Positions 10,801 through 20,368 of a stretch of DNA of 64,000 nucleotides are shown here, piece by piece. Source of the stretch: Gigantopelta aegis. Taxonomy: Eukaryota > Mollusca > Gastropoda > Neomphalida > Peltospiridae. The stretch covers positions 111,426,748 to 111,490,747 of the forward strand of contig NC_054702.1 in NCBI RefSeq assembly GCF_016097555.1, written 5' to 3'. The notes below the pieces were generated by a model that was given only the letters and a program-made list of their open reading frames with translations, was not told the origin of the DNA and made no database searches. Positions within the stretch are counted from its first letter, which is position 1. Each line of letters opens with the position of its first letter. Both the position numbers and the translations under genes were made by a program.

Positions 10801-13257
10801 CTGTTTATTTTATTAAAAATGACTATATTAATCTGCAAGAATATGGCACAGTCTTTTTCTTCGTCTTTTCTAACATTAATTGTAGAGGTTCTTTCATGCC
10901 AAGTTTCTTTATGGATCTTTTTGTAGTCATGGCATTATAATATTCTATTTAAACAAAGACATGTTTGGTGCCATTCATTTGAGGCTCGTTTTAACCTTGT
11001 AATGCGCAATCTACTGCCAAGCTGTTCAATGCTGCAATACGTGTGATGTCAGATTAAACCTTAGTATAAAAGAAAATCATCAGAGCTTTCTTGAAAACAT
11101 ATAATTGAAGTTGGAATTGACAAAGGGTTGTAGCGTTATGAAACATCCCAGATGATACAAAATACGTGAATTGTTGTGTTACAACTGGCGATAAACTAAC
11201 TCTTCTGTTGGATTGTGAAGTAATCTTTTCCCTTGACTGTCTTTTCCGACTATCAATTAACACTTTATGCATGTTGCGTTTTTATTGGGTGTTTTTAATT
11301 CTATAGTTTCCCATTTGGTCATATATGTTTTTGGTCATGTTCACTTGAGATTGGTTTTAACTTGTAATGCGAAATGACTGCCAGTCTGTTGGATCTTGCA
11401 TTAAATGTGAAGTCAGGTTACATTGTGTAGAGGAATGAAGAACGCAGTGATCTTTTAGTTGTTTCGTGAATACTAAACTTGACCTCTTAGACTTTAGTCC
11501 TTCCAGCCTCCTCACTTCCGTTTCAATGGTTGCTCTTTTGCTCTGGAGAAAAGAAAGAACAAATTGATACGTGACTCTATCATGTGACACCGGATACACT
11601 GGAGAAGTATAGCTATTTAATTGGATGTTGAGATCTTCTGACCAGAACAATGGAGGGTTGAGGGTATACTGTGTGAGGGATTGGGTAATGCGTTTACCGA
11701 GAGAACAATCAAAGATCTTTTTTTAATCATTTAATTTAAATATGATAGAATTTGACTGAAAAATTACAATGTAATGTGACATACTAGATAGTAAAATAAA
11801 CAGCAGATGTGATCGGAAGTATGAAGAAACAAAACAAATCTTATCTGCCTGCCAGAATTACCAAATGTTTGACATCCAATAGCCAATGATTAATTAATCA
11901 ATGTGCCCTAGTGGTGTCTAGACAGTAAAACTTTATAGCACCCTGGGTTGTAGGTTAAATTCTTAAAATGATTGTTATGTTTTCTTGCACCTGATTCCAG
12001 GAAATCTATCACTGAAGAATAATGTATCATAGTTTTGTTACATTTTATCTCTGCCAATTATTCATTAAGAGACACAGCAATGCAAAATACCTACCATTAA
12101 TCTGTATGAACATGAATTATATTTCCTTATATATGATAAAGATAAAAATATTACAATTGATTTTAACATTTTTACAATGATTTGTTTCTTATTTCAGAGA
12201 TGGAAAGTATGATGGTTTTCTCAAGTCTAACAACTGGCGTGACCGGTGGAAGCAGAAGTCACTGGACGAGAAGCGCCTGCGTAACACGGGTTCGAGATTC
12301 AGTCTACAACATGGCGCCTCGCCGTTCACTCACAGACACATGTTCCACCAGAGACCGAGCACAGTGGCGGAGCAGTCGGGGAGAGGGGCCCTGAGCCAGT
12401 CGTTTAGAAGCATACGTCAAGAGACGGAGGAAGAAGAGTTGTGTGAAAATCTTACTAGCTTCCCCGAAGAGACGTCGTCGTTGATGGGCGACGATACAAC
12501 TTTCATTCCATCTCGTCTGACGTGTGACTCCGAGTGTCAGACAGACGACTTCCTTCTCAACGACATCTGTCAGGGACTCAGACGCAGACGGATCGGCCTG
12601 CCCTCGCAGAGGAACGTGGAGGAAGACCACCACCAGTTTGACGGTGCTAACACGAACCCCTCACATGCACAGCTCAGCAACTCGGTTTCTAGTGTGTCAC
12701 CGAGGACCTCGCTAGCCAGTGTGAGTGGCGCACACAACACACTTCCTCTGTTACATATAGAATGTGATCAGTATATAAATTACAATTCAGATGTTTTTAA
12801 AAACCCGAATTCAAATCGTCGAAGCAGCGACCTGTCTGAACTTTGCTTCATTGACGATATGAAAGCTTTTGAAAACGAAACGAGGACTAATCTACCACAG
12901 ATGTTTAGTAGAAAGAGAGGCAAACTGCCCCAAGAAGTGTCACCTCTCCGAAAACATTCTTGTTCTATCCTGCCTACACCGACTCTGTCTAGTCCCCTAG
13001 AGAGCACCACGTCGGGTAGTAATAAATACTTTAGCTACACCTCATTGCAACCGTGTGGACTGTCTGAATCGAGAAGTGCTTCCAGCATTAACACGATGAG
13101 CTCGAACCAGGGTTCGGCAAAGTCTGCAGAAGAGCTGTCGGTATTTTCCTTGTCTGCTCTGGAGGACGAGGAGAAGGGTGTTCTAGATTTCCAGACCTAT
13201 CTCAAAAACAGAGGCCTAGAACTCGATATGTCGTCAGTGCAAACTAGTGATCTCTGA
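1699..13257 (+). CDS. Group I metabotropic glutamate receptor (mGluR1/5-like), 3' part of gene, four exons
   Basis: Exons 1699-1885, 2438-2558, 5601-6450 and 12198-13257 join in frame (phases 0, 1 and 2 at the three junctions) into about 738 residues. Order: end of the Venus-flytrap domain, cysteine-rich domain, seven-helix domain, long tail. Group I features are the ICL3 segment NFNEAKFIGFTMYTTCIIW, the TM7 motif PKIYIII, and the membrane-exit sequence AFTTSKEVRCHIGDGK, which is assembled across the last intron and matches the HVGDGK of mGluR1/5. Family members are obligate dimers in the plasma membrane that bind L-glutamate and signal through Gq and phospholipase C. The 5' exons for the signal peptide and most of the ligand domain are outside the window. 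Group I assignment is strong; the choice between mGluR1 and mGluR5 is not meaningful for an invertebrate gene. Confidence 0.93.
2178..2471 (+). repeat. 74-bp tandem array containing the mGluR cysteine-rich exon acceptor, four copies
   Basis: The acceptor cctgcag ends at 2215, 2289, 2363 and 2437, exactly 74 bases apart. Each is followed by the first 34 bases of the exon, encoding QVKGVVCCWVC. The first three copies then run into cccatatatgctctaa, giving the in-frame end P-Y-M-L-stop. The fourth continues into the true exon. Differences between copies are few (gattgacc or gattgtcc; tgttgttgg or tgttgctgg), so the array is young or homogenised. Confidence 0.95.
2438..2558 (+). CDS. mGluR exon: cysteine-rich domain
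   Basis: The acceptor is cctgcag and the donor gtgagt. The exon encodes 40 residues beginning QVKGVVCCWVCTPCKE and ending GYRPNDELD plus one base. The C-C-W-x-C-x-x-C pattern is the cysteine-rich linker that carries ligand-induced motion to the seven-helix domain. Its acceptor and first 34 bases are repeated three times just upstream (see the 74-bp array). A MITE begins 23 bases after the exon end. Confidence 0.92.
2581..2827 (+). mobile_element. MITE, TAATGCTAG-end family, copy 1
   Basis: A 247-bp element with degraded ends (tatgctattctcagac at the left, ctgagactagcatta at the right). It aligns along its whole length with the copies at 6513-6755 and 32412-32648. It sits 23 bp downstream of the cysteine-rich exon. 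The terminal inverted repeats and probable TA target suggest a mariner-like non-autonomous element; there is no coding capacity. Confidence 0.8.
2828..5600 (+). other. mGluR intron, mostly unique AT-rich sequence
   Basis: Contains a 38-bp unit repeated three times at 3747-3868, a short TA run near 3230-3245, a poly-C run near 4049-4070, and a short CA run near 5020. No coding exon or RNA gene is recognised. Confidence 0.5.
3747..3868. repeat. 38-bp tandem repeat, three copies
   Basis: The units start at 3747, 3785 and 3823 and read tgttttaatgaatgtgttgt then attatacagaccagcatg. They are nearly identical. They lie within a receptor intron. Confidence 0.9.
5601..6450 (+). CDS. mGluR exon: complete seven-transmembrane domain
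   Basis: The acceptor attcattcag ends at 5600. The exon continues the split serine codon to give S-C-E-Q-I-P-V and covers TM1 to TM7 in one piece. Visible landmarks: the DTPVVKASTRELSYIILLG loop and TM2; cysteines KPCIVTCY at TM3 and RLVCNTT in ECL2, which form the family disulfide; NRIARILEGSKR in ICL2; FNEAKF in ICL3; PKIYIII in TM7. The exon can end at 6450 (donor gtccag, a weak match) and join 12198 to give HIG-DGK. Without splicing, the frame stays open to a TAA at 6488-6490. Confidence 0.95.
6451..6490 (+). CDS. Possible short-tail ending of mGluR by read-through of the last donor
   Basis: If the donor at 6451 is not used, the seven-helix exon continues for 12 further residues, SRTMTSDSFEQT, and stops at TAA 6488-6490. 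The product would be a receptor with almost no cytoplasmic tail. The donor gtccag deviates from consensus, which makes intron retention plausible. A possible polyadenylation signal AATAAA lies at 7295-7300 and an ATTAAA at 6855-6860. The ending carries no PDZ-type terminus. This is inference; no transcript evidence is available here. Confidence 0.4.
6513..6755 (+). mobile_element. MITE, TAATGCTAG-end family, copy 2
   Basis: A 243-bp copy running from tatgctaggatcagactg to ctgttcctagcatta. It begins 22 bp after the possible short-form stop codon of the receptor. If the read-through transcript exists, this element would be part of its 3' untranslated region. Confidence 0.85.
6756..7402 (+). other. 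mGluR intron with an old transposon-end fragment
   Basis: Around 6885-7047 the text runs from gaggcgccccctaaattttg to ttctggatctgccactga. It resembles the TGGATCTGCCCCTGA-type ends seen at about 41150 and 58650, and is probably a fragment of an old DNA transposon. AATAAA lies at 7295-7300. Nothing else is recognised. Confidence 0.4.
7416..7740 (+). mobile_element. Full-length tRNA-derived SINE (tail type A) with 13-bp target duplication
   Basis: The head carries pol III-like boxes: tagcccagtggtaaagcg (A box) and gtctgggatcgatcccc (B box). A conserved centre follows (gactggtatatcaaaggc, gatggtgcatctaaaagatc), then tail A ending gtcgttaaataaaatatttc and a ttctttc run. The 13-bp duplication tctctttacactg is exact at 7403-7415 and 7741-7753, so this insertion is fairly recent. 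It lies in the last receptor intron, same strand. Confidence 0.93.
8215..9626. mobile_element. 1.4-kb non-autonomous DNA transposon with TATAC target duplication
   Basis: The left end reads cagtgttttagctagc. The right end read inward from the other strand is cagtgttctggctagg. Both are followed by ggggc-rich sequence (ggggcgctgcgccctgcccc at the left, gcgccctgcccc at the right). TATAC flanks both sides (8210-8214 and 9627-9631). The interior is AT-rich with no transposase that I can read, and holds a reverse SINE at 9166-9383. Family is uncertain; the ends are hAT-like but a 5-bp duplication is not the hAT rule. Confidence 0.75.
9166..9383 (-). mobile_element. SINE fragment, tail type B, head missing, nested in the 8.2-9.6 kb element
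   Basis: Read on the minus strand it has the central domain (ggatggtgtatataaacgat), then ctactaatggaac, then tail B with acatccaatagccgattatt and ggtgtcgttaaataaa. The tRNA-like head is absent. Its position inside the larger transposon shows it inserted later than that element. Confidence 0.85.
10202..10346. repeat. 23-bp minisatellite, about six copies
   Basis: The unit is ttccaccatctgggacatat plus agc. Starts are at 10202, 10225, 10248, 10271 and onward, with one variant tgtggcatatagcg. Confidence 0.9.
11860..11936 (+). mobile_element. SINE tail type B fragment
   Basis: Contains accaaatgtttgacatccaa, tagccaatgattaattaatc and gtgccctagtggtgtc, the 3' part of the tail B SINE only. Confidence 0.75.
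12198..13257 (+). CDS. mGluR terminal exon: long cytoplasmic tail
   Basis: The acceptor ttatttcag ends at 12197. The exon completes the glycine codon begun at 6449-6450 and runs in frame for 352 residues to TGA at 13255-13257. The membrane-proximal part (WRDRWKQKSLDEKRLRN) is basic, like the juxtamembrane region of group I receptors that binds calmodulin and G protein. The rest is rich in Ser, Glu and Asp and probably disordered. The C-terminus TSDL fits a class I PDZ ligand, as in mammalian group I tails. I see no exact PPxxF Homer site; the closest is LPQMF. Confidence 0.85.
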
Positions 13258-15120
13258 AACAGTGGATGCTGACTGTCGTTTGTGTTAAACAACAATAATA
13301 ATCACTTGTTGAGTGAATATGTCAAATGTTGTTTATATATACTCGTCAAGAACAGTAGGGGAATTTAACATGCAAATATCATTACCAATAACTGGAACAG
13401 AGATCAGCTTTCAAAAATGAATGCCTAGGAAACAACGTTCATGGTTGCCCAACCTAACACCCAAACACAACCCACAGTATCGTGGGAATATTGCCCATTA
13501 TTGATCAAAAGATGTGAACATTCAATTTTCACGTCATTCCTATCTTGTTTCAAGGTCGTTTGCAGCCATACAATGTGCTGCGAACATGGAGTGTTATTGT
13601 AATTTTTTCCCAATGCCTTCATATTTATCATGCATCTATTCCTAGACAGTGATACCTCTTAATACTTCTTTAATTGGCTGTTATTCCCTACATTCCCTTA
13701 CTTGTTTTGAAGAGTATATATTAAGGAGTCTAGATTCACATGTTGCGTGAATGTTGCAGCTGTTGTCTTAAAGAAACCACAATCATATGTTGAGTGAATG
13801 TTGCAGCTGTTGTCTTAAAGAAACCACAATCATATGTTGAGTGAATGTTGCAGCTGTTGTCTTAAAGGAATCACAATCATATGTTGAGTGAATGTTGCAA
13901 CTGTTGTTTTAAAGAAACCACAATCATATGTTGAGTGAATGTTGCAGCTGTTGTTTTAAAGAAACCACAATCATATGTTGAGTGAATGTTGCAACTGTTG
14001 TTTTAAAGAAACCACAATCATATGTTGAGTGAATGTTGCAGCTGTTGTTTTAATGAAATCACAATCATATGTTCAGTGAATGTTACAGCTGTTTTTTAAA
14101 GATACCACAATCATATGCTGAGTGAATGTGTCAGATGTTTATGTTAAGCAGACCGGAATCACATTTTGCGTGAATGTTGCAGTTTTTTTAAAGGAACCAC
14201 AATCATAATATGCTGAATGAATGTGTCAGATGTTAGTTGTGTTAAACAAACCATAACCAAATGCTGAGTCAATGTTTCAAATACTGTTCATGTTAAATGA
14301 ATTCTGGATGCATTAAATGCAATTTATTAAAGAAACATGTTGAATCAGTGGGTCCGGTTAAGTCAAAGAAACACACATATTGAGAGAATGTATCAAATAT
14401 TGTTTATTTTAAAGAAGCATTTTCCGTGAATGAGTCATGTTATTTGTGTTAAAGAAACATGCTCAGTTAATTTATCACATATCCTTTATGTCAAAGAAAC
14501 ATGATGCATGAATGCTTTAACTGTCTTAAATGGCTATGTTACATATATTTCGTAAAGGGCGATGTAACATGTATATTAGTTACAATATATACGTGAGTGT
14601 TAAACATTAGTTACTGACCATGGTCAAAGAAGACGTATATTTCATTACACATATAAGTATAATTTTACTGTGCCACCGATATATTTTGTAAGGTATTAAG
14701 CAAAACATTTAACTGTACCTTAGAATCTGCGTGATATTTTTATATTTATTTTAAAGATATCATAGATAAATACTCACTGATTATATGAGGGGTTGTACTG
14801 GTGGTGGTGGTAAGCGGGAGTAGGGGGGTAGAGCTATAAATGGGGGTGACGATCTACCGCCATTTACATTCCATTCATTTGTGGTGTATATATATTTTCA
14901 GAGTGAAAGAATGTAATATCTAATTTATCTAATACCTGACTGAACTGTGCAATATGTAAATTATTTATACTATTATGATATGCGTGGTGTCAGTGTTTGT
15001 TTTAGCTAAACTACCATTGGTGTATGTAATACGTACTATATATGTTGCGCTCAGAACCACTGATGCTCAAACGTATTGTGTTATTGATATTGAGCATTAA
15101 ATCAACAATGAAAATTAACA
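13258..15120 (+). other. Probable 3' untranslated and downstream region of the mGluR gene
   Basis: After the TGA the sequence is AT-rich and non-coding. A 47-bp array (13737-14117) and its decayed continuation to about 14520 lie within it. An ATTAAA near 14326 and another near 15099 are possible polyadenylation signals, but I cannot place the transcript end. Confidence 0.4.
13737..14117. repeat. 47-bp minisatellite in the probable mGluR 3' UTR, about eight copies plus decayed units
   Basis: The unit contains catatgttgagtgaatgttg, cagctgttgt and aaagaaaccacaa. Periods of 47 bp are visible between 13784 and 13831. Decayed versions (gtgaatgtgtcagatgtt, aaagaaacatgtt) continue to about 14520, and one lies near 13305, so the array once covered more. 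Confidence 0.88.
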
Positions 15121-15544
15121 TTACCATCTGTAAGTTTGTTTACTGATTCAATGAATTATGCCAAATATGGTGAGAACTTTTCGTTAGACAATCAATTTAC
15201 CAAAAACAGTAATGCATAACAAACATTATCGTGCCCATTAGTGACATTTCTATAAACATATCCATCAAATGTGTTGATGTCAAGGGTTTCTTTTCCCTCA
15301 AAATATTTCAAAGCGTTTTTCACTAAAATGGAGTTGATTTTAAATATTTTTAATCATCACTTGAAGTACAAACGCTTTATTGTTTTGACCAACATTTGTT
15401 AATTTATTATGATATTGTGTTTTAGTGTCACTTGTCGTTAAAGTGCAAGATCAGTGGTGTTACTGAACGTTAATTGCAAACATCTGATAGCTTGTTTGTT
15501 GTATTTTGTAATACTATCCTTCATCACACATTTTGTTATAAAGG

Positions 15545-15884
15545 GACATTCCTAACTTTAATGCCATCGACAAACTAAGTTCCAAAACGTAGATGGCTCC
15601 CCTTTTCCATTCTATCGACCGATCGAAACTGCGACAAATTTCCTTCATTCAAACTGCGCACCTTTCTCCCTTTGGCATTAATCCTACGGGACATTGTAAA
15701 TTCCATAGCATCCAAACCAACCGTCCGCCTGCTACCGACCCCGGTCGGGCTGCTGGTGCTTTCTTGCACCCATCAGTGCAGGCGATCCCTTCTCCCACCC
15801 ACACCGACCTTTTCCTGCGCTAAAAGAGATTGCTCTATATGTGCACGTTAATCCCTATAACATAACATAACATAACATAACATT
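15545..15884 (+). mobile_element. Putative retroposon with a pentamer tail
   Basis: A 340-bp segment with higher GC than its surroundings ends gagattgctctatatgtgca, cgttaatccctat and then aacat repeated four times. A short tandem tail on a GC-richer body is typical of SINE-like retroposons. I recall similar ends in mollusc genomes but have not searched. The open frames on both strands (15575-15769, 15593-15823) look incidental. Confidence 0.45.
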
Positions 15885-15985
15885 CAATGCCATTGTTACA
15901 TGTTCCCCGCTTATAAGGTATCCTGAAAGAAAGGTGTAGATTAATGACAGCTCAAGTGATTTTAAACTATGGTTATTTTGGTATT

Positions 15986-15988
<3 letters not shown>

Positions 15989-16083
<95 letters not shown>
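15989..16083. repeat. GA microsatellite
   Basis: About 95 bases of nearly pure (GA)n with one interruption. Confidence 0.97.
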
Positions 16084-17210
16084 ATCAGCTGCCACCTCGC
16101 AGACTACTGCCAAAAAACTAGAAATCGATTTTAGTGCATTGACAGGACAACACCTACCATGGTATTTGATATTCCAGTGGAGCGGTCCTGGCTGTGACGA
16201 TAATAACCTAATTCCATTTAGGGCAGGTCGATCCTAATTTCATTTAGGGCAGGTCAATCCTAAACACCACTAAACCTCTTCGAAGTCTTGCAAACGTTTC
16301 ACAGACTTTTTTCCTCGTGATGTATTGTCAAAGGGTCCGTAGACTTTGTTTCCGAGACAAATGTTCTGTTTAGAGAAAGACCCTGAAACAAAATATGAAT
16401 TACCAATCAGAATACTTAAACAAATCACATGATGGGCTGGCCACACGATCTTGGTCAAAACACCGGGGCTAATAGGTTTGACCTACAGCAGTGAGATGTC
16501 GAAAACTAGTGTCTGATGGTCGAATGATTCTGGATTCATCCGAATGAAATGAGTAACCATCCGCTTAATTCTTGAAGCATAGCTATTCCAGGGCCGTACC
16601 TAGATAAAAAAAAAAAAATGACGGGGAGGGGCAGGACAGTAAAAAATAGAACCAAGGAATAGACGGTCTTCCCTAGCTAGACGACAGGGGTACTTTACAC
16701 TAAACATGGCACTTATTAATATTATAATATTGCCCTCTTCTACCCACTAGATACAGCTCTCAATTTTATTAAATTACTATAGGCTATATGTGTCTGCCAT
16801 TATGCAAAGACTTTGATGGTAGTGTTTTTGAAACAAAGTCTCACAAAATCTTGGAGACTTTTTTCCGAAACTTGAACGATGTAGGACTATCGTAGACGTA
16901 AGATGACGGATTTACAGACCGCCCTGACTTCTTAACGACGACAATTACATATCAGTGAATGCAATATTTACAACAGGCGATGAGCATCACTGGCGCCAAG
17001 CTTACCCCGAATCGCCGGGTCATCTGTCGTTAGCCCTCGGTCCATCATTCACGCCTCACCGCTCGTTTTAGAGGCAGACGATAACTCGACAGCCAAGATC
17101 ATAAATGCCAGGAGATCATTTCTGGCGATTTGCGGAACCAATTGAATATATTTTGACACTTTTTTCATCATGTCTCGATTATATGGTATTTCCATCCAAA
17201 TTGTATAAAA
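16084..17210. other. Intergenic, repeat fragments only
   Basis: A 29-bp direct duplication (ccatttagggcaggtc) lies at about 16205-16258. A transposon-end-like start, ccagggccgtacctag followed by poly-A, lies at about 16590-16640; its partner end was not found. A GC-richer patch at 16980-17110 resembles no gene that I know. Confidence 0.4.
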
Positions 17211-17326
17211 GGCAGTTTTAACTAATCAGCACAGTTTCACTTTATTATATGCTTGGTGTAAACAAAAAGGCAGTTTTAACTAATCAGCACAGTTTCACTT
17301 TATTATATGCTTGGTGTAAACAAAAA
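17211..17326. repeat. Direct duplication of about 58 bp
   Basis: The segment beginning ggcagttttaactaatcagc and ending cttggtgtaaacaaaaa occurs twice back to back, without visible differences. Confidence 0.92.
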
Positions 17327-17508
17327 TTCATAGTTATAATGACATTATGCTTTTTAAAAAAATCCTTCAACAATTTACATAATTATATGTATTACACGTG
17401 TGTAAATAAAGGTAACAACACTGTTTGTTTTGAAAATGTTCATTAAATAGGTATGCAATAAATATAATATTGTGAATTTTAGGTATAGTCAAGGGAAATA
17501 ACTGTCGG

Positions 17509-17613
17509 ATGGAGGAACAAATCGTGGATCGATTAGAGGTAATTAGTAACGCCATTACTGACTTAAGCAAGCGTGTAGAAGGGCTAGACATGCAATTCAG
17601 GTGTAGAACATAG
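17509..17613 (+). CDS. Small open frame of 34 residues, possible coding remnant
   Basis: ATG at 17509 to TAG at 17613 encodes MEEQIVDRLEVISNAITDLS followed by KRVEGLDMQFRCRT. The hydrophobic spacing is heptad-like and the composition protein-like, unlike the surrounding non-coding DNA. An acceptor-like tttaggtatag precedes it and aataaa follows at 17624. It could be the last exon of an unseen gene or a scrap of a transposon-encoded protein. I do not recognise it. Confidence 0.3.
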   Translation: MEEQIVDRLEVISNAITDLSKRVEGLDMQFRCRT

Positions 17614-17723
17614 GTCATTGTGTTCAATAAATTTCACTTCATTTATTGAATTTATTGGTTGTTAAAGCCCATTGACGTAGGCTTAATCATATACTATTTT
17701 AATGTGTGGTTTTCATTTTGATA

Positions 17724-17872
17724 ATGGGCCAGTGGTAGAGCGTTCCACTGAGGTGCGTTGGATCACAGGATCGTTTGTCCTTTGTGGATTCTGCCCCCCC
17801 CCCCCCCCCCCGTTTCATCAAGTGCCCCACGACTGGTACATCATAAGTAGGAAGTACCTAAAGTGGCGGATT
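17724..17872 (+). mobile_element. SINE fragment, variant head
   Basis: The head tgggccagtggtagagcg has an A box like the main SINE, followed by a different second half (tgaggtgcgttggatcac, aggatcg). The centre is interrupted by a poly-C run (17794-17811), and the copy ends near ccacgactggtacatcataa. It is degraded. Confidence 0.65.
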
Positions 17873-17879
17873 CCCCTCC

Positions 17880-18141
17880 TCCCACCTGTCCCTCTCCACC
17901 CCCTCTCTCTTTGTCTGTCTTTCTCTCTATATTTCTCTCTCTGTATGTCTCTCTCTGTCTTTTTCTCTCTGTGTGTCTCTTTCTGCCTCTCTTTCTATCT
18001 TTCTCTCTGTATCTCTCACCCCCTCTCTCTATATCTCTTTCTGTGTGTGTCTCTCTCTCTGTCTTTCTCTCTGTGTGTCTTTCTCTCTGTGTGTCTTTCT
18101 CTCTGTCTCTCTATCTTTCTTTGTCTCTCAGTGTCTCTTTT

Positions 18142-18207
<66 letters not shown>

Positions 18208-18400
18208 CTCTGTCTTTCTCTCTGTCTTTCTCTCTCTCTCTGTGTGTTTGTCTCTCTCTCTGCCTTTCTCTGTCCGTGTTTTTCTCTATCTTTGTGTGTC
18301 TCTTTTTGTCTTTCTGTGTCTCGTTCTGTCTTTCTCTCTGTGTCTCTTTCTGTCTTTCTCTCTGTCTCTGTCTGTCTCTGTGTGTCTATCTCTCGACCAA
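17880..18400. repeat. CT-rich simple sequence
   Basis: About 500 bases of tctctgtctttctctc-like low-complexity DNA, with a pure (CT)n core near 18150-18205. It produces long Ser/Leu-rich frames in several phases that are not genes. Confidence 0.95.
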
Positions 18401-18856
18401 ATTTCGAAATAGTAGTAACCATAATTTATGTCGGATACAAAATAACCGTAGTTTGACAACCGCTTTTGAATAAGCCTTTATCAATTTGTATTTTTTTTTT
18501 AAAGTTCACTTTCAAATAAATCAAGGAGATAGATCTTCTTTTGTTTTTTGTTTTGTTTTTGTTTTGGTCTGTCCATTGGTATTTAACATAAAGTGAACAA
18601 GCCTTCCTCTTTGATGACATTTTGAAAGCATTATGTTTGTTTTTTTAAAGCCCAAAAACACATGATCACATGAATGAATGAAATGTGCTGATTGGTTAGC
18701 TGTACTGAACCTGTATTTGTCGTTTACATATCTTGTGCACAGAGTGCCACACTGCACGACTACTTACGCAGACAACAAGGGTGTCACAAATCGAAAAGAA
18801 AAACATCAGACATCTGACGATTAGTGATGTTCAGCCTTGTATATTTTGACCAGATT

Positions 18857-19558
18857 AAAGGCCGGCGATTAGTGGCAAACTTGTTATTGCGCTGATGATT
18901 GGTGATAAACTTGTTATCGGGCCGACGATTGATAATAAACTTGTCATCAGGCTGACGATTGGTGACAAACTTGTTATCAGGCCAACGACTGGTGATAAAC
19001 TTATCGTCGGCCGGCGATTTGGGGCATGTCGCTTATTACTTTCTCATATGACTTGATTTAAATTGTCCTTTACAATTTCTGAGAAGTTCAAAGTCTATAT
19101 ATTCCATACGATTCTGGACCTCCTAATATTTTTTAGCATTACGATTGGTGGCAAACTTGTCATCGGGCCGACGATTGGTGGCAAACTTGTCATCGGGACG
19201 ATTGGAGGCAAACTTGTCATCGGGCCGGTGATTGGTGGCAAACTTGACATCGGGCCGACGATTGGTGGCAAACTTGACATCGGGCCGACGATTGGTGGCA
19301 AACTTGACATCGGGCCGACGATTGGTGGCAAACTTGTCATCGGGACGATTGGAGGCAAACTTGTCATCGGGCCGGCGATTGGTGACAAACTTGACATCGG
19401 GCCGACGATTGGTGGCAAACTTGTCGTCGGCCGGCGATTCGGGGCATGTCGCTTATTGCTTTCTCTTATTACTTAATGTGAATTGTCATTTACAATTTCT
19501 GAGAAGTTCAAAGTTTATATATACGATTCTGGACCTCCTGATATTTTTTTAGCATTAC
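18857..19558. repeat. 30-bp minisatellite plus flank, duplicated as a block of about 420 bp
   Basis: Units like gggccgacgattggtggcaa plus acttgtcatc occur as a decayed set (18857-19015) and a well-kept set (19139-19435). The flank from ggggcatgtcgcttattact to gacctcctaatatttttt follows each set (19020-19135 and 19440-19555). So array and flank were duplicated together, and the second array was then re-expanded or homogenised. Confidence 0.88.
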
Positions 19559-20368
19559 AGAATGATTTTACCTTTCAAAACATCGTGCATGTTATACAAA
19601 AATAAGTTCGGGGGTAAATCCTGTTTCAGCTTACCGAGATCATTAGAACGTCAGGACACATACCAGATATACAGACATTGATATTGTAAGAAAATATAAC
19701 ATGTAATGTTAATAGTTTAAAATTTCCGCTGCCCATAAATTTGTTAAAATGGCTACAAAGTCAGGAATGTTCCTTTAATGGTGTGTCTCACTGTGTTATA
19801 ATGGTATAATTGTTATAGGTTGTAGATATTTCCTTACAACTGTTATGCTTTGTGTTGTCTCAATTTGATCAAAGTGCTATTTGTATGTTATAACATGTCG
19901 TTATCGACCACCTGGTACTTGCCAATAAATACATATTTTGTGATGAACGCCTTCAGACTTTGTTTTCTTCTACCTGAAAAACGTAACTACAAATACGAGA
20001 CTGCTTGTATTGAACGTATTGTTGTTTGAAAACATTTTATTGCATATAATATTATATATACAAAAGGATCGGCCACAAGTTATACAACTTATGAGGACCT
20101 CTCCTAGTTACAAATATTAAAATAATAAATTGTACAATAATGGCGGTTATAGTGTTCAATAAATAAATAAAAGTAAACGTTTATGAGAAACGATTGAATA
20201 AACTGAAAGAACAAAAAAAGAAAAGAAAAAGGAAAACAAATATATGCCATCGATGGTGTAACAGTATTCATTATTAACATTTTATCTTCTCAGACAGCCC
20301 AACTGGTAAGTAATAACAAAAGTAATAGTAACAACAAATAAATGATTCCGCACCATGAGATATATAGA
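19559..20368. other. Intergenic, nothing recognised
   Basis: AT-rich sequence with no exon, repeat array or RNA gene that I can support. Confidence 0.5.

Larger units (their letters stand above)
9632..12197 (+). other. Last part of mGluR intron
   Basis: Holds a 23-bp tandem array (10202-10346) and a SINE tail fragment (11860-11936). The rest is unique AT-rich DNA. A degenerate pair of similar segments, each with an aactaac(t)cta(t)t... dggattgtg motif, appears near 10620-10700, 10820-10900 and 11180-11240. It looks like an old local duplication. Confidence 0.4.

Noticed and set aside
12304-12633. Minus-strand and alternate-frame ORFs over the receptor tail and over FLVCR-like exon 1 (55786-56216)
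   Set aside because: Shadows of GC-richer real exons.
17702-18473. Long Ser/Leu/Val-rich frames of up to 236 codons
   Set aside because: Translation of CT-rich simple sequence; open in several frames at once.
19063-19552. Frames with 10-residue repeats (GGKLVIGPTI on the plus strand, GPMSSLPPIV on the minus)
   Set aside because: The 30-bp unit is divisible by three, so any stop-free unit stays open on both strands. This is a property of the repeat, not evidence of a repetitive protein.
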